7,371 nt of DNA from Candidatus Sericytochromatia bacterium (lineage in GTDB: Bacteria; Cyanobacteriota; Sericytochromatia; UBA7694), in contig CAJYHH010000602.1 in NCBI GenBank assembly GCA_913773825.1, forward strand, positions 1 through 7,371. The letters are read 5' to 3'. Position 1 is the stretch's first letter, and every line of letters begins with the position of its first letter. Below the pieces are notes generated by a model that saw only the letters and a list, made by a program, of their open reading frames with translations, had not been told where the DNA came from and ran no database searches. The position numbers were made by a program, and so were the translations under genes. This document shows, piece after piece, positions 5,675 through 7,371 of this stretch.

Positions 5675-5798
5675 GTGATTAGGATTTTTCAGAGCTGGGA
5701 ATAAGCAGTTAGAAGATATGAAGAATTGTTAAGTAGCATCGTTTGCCGCCAAAGCATTTGATTAACAATCTTTAACTGTGAGGGCCTGGTTTAACAGA

Positions 5799-6053
5799 AT
5801 GAGTATCAAAGTTTGTCCTAGTTGTAAGCTTCAGAATGCCGCGTCCAATCGAAACTGTATTAAATGCAGCAGTAATCTGACTCGTGTTTCAATTCGCTCA
5901 GACCGCAAAAAACAGCATGGCAATCTCTACCTTGCCATTATTCAGCGCCTATTTTCTTCAGCCCTGGCAGGTGGTGTAGTCGTCAGCCTGTTCTTTGCTT
6001 TAATGACCTATCTGGAACAGCCTAATCTAAGCCTGTTTACGATTCTCAACTAG
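5799..6053 (+). CDS. Small zinc-ribbon protein with one transmembrane helix (84 aa)
   Basis: The N-terminus has two CXXC knuckles, CPSC (6-9) and CIKC (20-23), in the arrangement C-X2-C-X10-C-X2-C. This is typical of the short zinc-ribbon domains found at the N-termini of many bacterial membrane proteins. A basic stretch (RSDRKKQHG, 33-41) precedes a single hydrophobic helix (about 52-72), so the ribbon is expected on the cytoplasmic side. The function is unknown. ATG at 5799 is preferred over GTG at 5778, because MSIKVCPSC is a usual start for this domain and the GTGAGGG at 5778-5784 resembles a ribosome-binding site, though about 15 bases away. A start at 5778 would add seven residues. Its position after the zinc operon may be coincidence, as such ribbons are structural zinc sites. 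Confidence 0.75.
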   Translation: MSIKVCPSCKLQNAASNRNCIKCSSNLTRVSIRSDRKKQHGNLYLAIIQRLFSSALAGGVVVSLFFALMTYLEQPNLSLFTILN

Positions 6054-6083
6054 TCCTTAGAACTTGACTCGTCAGGCCTAAAC

Positions 6084-6155
6084 TGGGATTAGAGGTTTGA
6101 GCTTCAGATTTTGAAGAGTAAACTTCTCTAAGTAATAAATTCTGCTTAGATCCCA
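6084..6155 (+). other. Nested inverted repeats in the leader of the dehydrogenase gene
   Basis: TTAGAG (6089-6094) pairs with CTCTAA (6126-6131), GTTT (6095-6098) with AAAC (6120-6123), and CTTCA (6102-6106) with TGAAG (6112-6116). An outer pair, TGGGAT (6084-6089) with ATCCCA (6150-6155), would close the structure just ahead of the ribosome-binding site at 6159-6162. It could be the terminator of the zinc-ribbon gene or a regulatory leader. There is no T-run after the stem, and no known riboswitch is recognised. Confidence 0.35.
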
Positions 6156-6167
6156 AACGAGGCTTTG

Positions 6168-6911
6168 ATGAAAAATGTCTGTATTACCGGTGCCGGAAGA
6201 GGCATTGGCCGTGGTTTAAGCCTTTATTTTTTGCAAGCCGGCTATGCGGTAGCGGCACTGGATGCAGATCAACAGGCTCTTAAAGAATTACAGGAACTTG
6301 CAGGCACAGCCGCTGAACTGCTTATCATTCCTTGTGATGTCAGCTCTCAGGCTGAAGTCAAACAGGCTTTTAAACACATCAGCAAAAGCTGGGACAGCCT
6401 TTACGGCCTGATTAATAACGCTGGTATTAGTAAATTTGAGCCCTTTGAGACCCTCACTTTAGACAACTGGCAGCAGGTGCTGGGGATTAATTTAACCGGC
6501 CCGATGCTCTGCTCCCAAGCTGCTTTGCCGCTACTGCGCAAAAGCCGTGGCGCCATTGTCAATATTGCCTCAACCCGCGCGGTGATGTCAGAACCTGACA
6601 CCGAGGCTTATGCAGCTTCAAAAGGCGGCTTAGTCGCACTGACTCATGCTTTAGCAATTAGCCTGGGACCAGATGTGCGCGTTAACTGTGTTTCACCCGG
6701 CTGGATTGATGTAACAGGCCTCCAGCATTCTGAGCAAAAGGGCGACAAACTCACAGCTAATGACCATAGCCAACATCCAGTCGGCCGCGTAGGCCAAGCA
6801 GAAGATGTTGCCCGACTCGCTGAGTTTTTAATCGATCCCGCCAATGACTTTATTACGGGTCAGAACTACTTACTTGATGGCGGCATGACGCGGAAAATGA
6901 TTTATAGCTAG
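6168..6911 (+). CDS. Short-chain dehydrogenase/reductase, NAD-type (247 aa)
   Basis: This is a classical SDR oxidoreductase of standard length. In order it shows the cofactor motif TGAGRGIG (7-14), Asp32 at the end of the second strand (which favours NAD(H) over NADP(H)), CDV (56-58), NNAG (83-86), Asn108, Ser135, and the catalytic YAASK with Tyr148 and Lys152. SPGW (176-179) and a C-terminal DGGMTRKMIY (237-246) follow. All catalytic tetrad residues are present. The substrate cannot be told from sequence; the MTRKMIY ending recurs in a subgroup of uncharacterised bacterial SDRs (from memory). The ATG at 6168 has GAGG five bases upstream; the TTG at 6165 adds only one Met and has a worse spacing. 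An Old Yellow Enzyme gene follows 87 bases later on the same strand, so both may act on carbonyl or enone compounds. Confidence 0.92.
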   Translation: MKNVCITGAGRGIGRGLSLYFLQAGYAVAALDADQQALKELQELAGTAAELLIIPCDVSSQAEVKQAFKHISKSWDSLYGLINNAGISKFEPFETLTLDNWQQVLGINLTGPMLCSQAALPLLRKSRGAIVNIASTRAVMSEPDTEAYAASKGGLVALTHALAISLGPDVRVNCVSPGWIDVTGLQHSEQKGDKLTANDHSQHPVGRVGQAEDVARLAEFLIDPANDFITGQNYLLDGGMTRKMIYS

Positions 6912-6948
6912 TCGCTGAAATTCCGGATAGTCTTAATCCACTAGCGAC
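6911..6948 (+). other. Inverted repeat after the dehydrogenase gene
   Basis: GTCGCT (6911-6916) pairs with AGCGAC (6943-6948), and inside it GGAT (6925-6928) pairs with ATCC (6936-6939). It begins at the last base of the stop codon. No T-run follows, so it is not a standard intrinsic terminator. It may be an mRNA end-protecting hairpin or a chance fold. Confidence 0.3.
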
Positions 6949-6998
6949 CCGCTACGATCCCCCCCTGCCCTTTAATCTCCTCTGAATGGAATCTCCAC

Positions 6999-7371
6999 AT
7001 GTCTGAACTCTTTAAACCTTTGACGCTTCGCAAACTCACGCTCCGTAACCGATTGGCGGTTTCGCCAATGTGCCAGTATTCAAGTACCGATGGCTTTGCA
7101 GATGACTGGCATCTGGTGCATCTGGGCAGCCGGGCTGTAGGTGGCGCGGGGCTGGTCATCACTGAAGCCACAGCCGTTTCACCTGAAGGTCGGATCTCAC
7201 CCGCTGATTTGGGCATTTGGAAAGATGAGCAGATTGAAGGCCTTAAACGAATGACGGATTTTATTCGCCGTCAGGGCGCGGCATCTGGCATTCAGCTGGC
7301 TCATGCGGGCCGTAAAGCCAGCACCCTTGAACCCTGGAAAGGCCGTGGCCAGATCAGCCCCGCCGAAGGTG
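6999..7371 (+). CDS. Old Yellow Enzyme family NADH:flavin oxidoreductase, N-terminal part (runs off the right edge)
   Basis: The first 124 codons are present and the frame is open to the edge. It resembles the YqjM/NamA class of FMN-dependent ene-reductases, which reduce activated C=C bonds. Visible features are FKPLTLRKLTLRNRLAVSPM, then Cys25 and Tyr27 in MCQYS (the redox-tuning Cys and active-site Tyr of the YqjM class), WHLVHLGSRAVGGAGLVI, EATAVSPEGRI, DLGIW and GIQLAHAGRKAS with Gln99 and the flavin-site region. The substrate-binding His pair and C-terminal half lie outside the window. The ATG at 6999 is the natural start for this family; the ribosome-binding site is weak (TGGA, 6987-6990). 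The ATG at 6986 is out of frame. It is likely co-oriented and perhaps co-transcribed with the SDR upstream. The natural substrate is unknown. Confidence 0.92.
   Translation, partial: MSELFKPLTLRKLTLRNRLAVSPMCQYSSTDGFADDWHLVHLGSRAVGGAGLVITEATAVSPEGRISPADLGIWKDEQIEGLKRMTDFIRRQGAASGIQLAHAGRKASTLEPWKGRGQISPAEG

Overview
The window reads as chromosomal DNA of a diderm (Gram-negative-type) bacterium with mid-range G+C. The evidence is a lipobox lipoprotein, an outer-membrane beta-barrel protein ending in Phe, Shine-Dalgarno sites, and GTG as well as ATG starts. The lineage cannot be fixed from the sequence. No rRNA, tRNA, CRISPR array, transposase or phage gene was seen.

Layout. A transketolase gene enters from the left edge on the minus strand (1-246). 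A roughly 330-base divergent intergenic region follows, holding a long imperfect hairpin (312-403) and two perfect 10-bp direct repeats (503-512, 530-539). On the plus strand come an unrecognised 277-aa hydrophilic protein (579-1412) and its hairpin terminator (1432-1471).

The centre (1489-5622) is a putative zinc-acquisition operon. It opens with a 21-bp palindrome (1489-1509) that has the outer half-sites and total length of a Zur box. The genes are a spondin_N-like lipoprotein with a His/Asp-rich tail (1525-2274), an outer-membrane barrel with an acidic N-terminal tract (2264-3796), a ZnuA-like periplasmic binding protein (3950-4858) and a ZnuB-like permease (4855-5622). The first pair of genes overlaps by 11 bases and the last pair by 4 bases; a 153-base gap lies between the pairs. 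The proposed path is capture or buffering of zinc by the lipoprotein, passage through the barrel, binding by ZnuA and transport by ZnuB. The roles of the first two proteins are inferred. No ABC ATPase gene is present in the window.

To the right lie a small zinc-ribbon protein with one membrane helix (5799-6053), an NAD-type short-chain dehydrogenase (6168-6911) and the start of an Old Yellow Enzyme family flavin oxidoreductase (6999 to the right edge). The last two may form a separate redox unit.

Several intergenic stretches carry short word-like tandem repeats, two of them folding into inverted repeats (310-403 and 5608-5674; a weaker one at 3881-3913). They look like members of a dispersed repeat type, which can only be confirmed from the rest of the genome.
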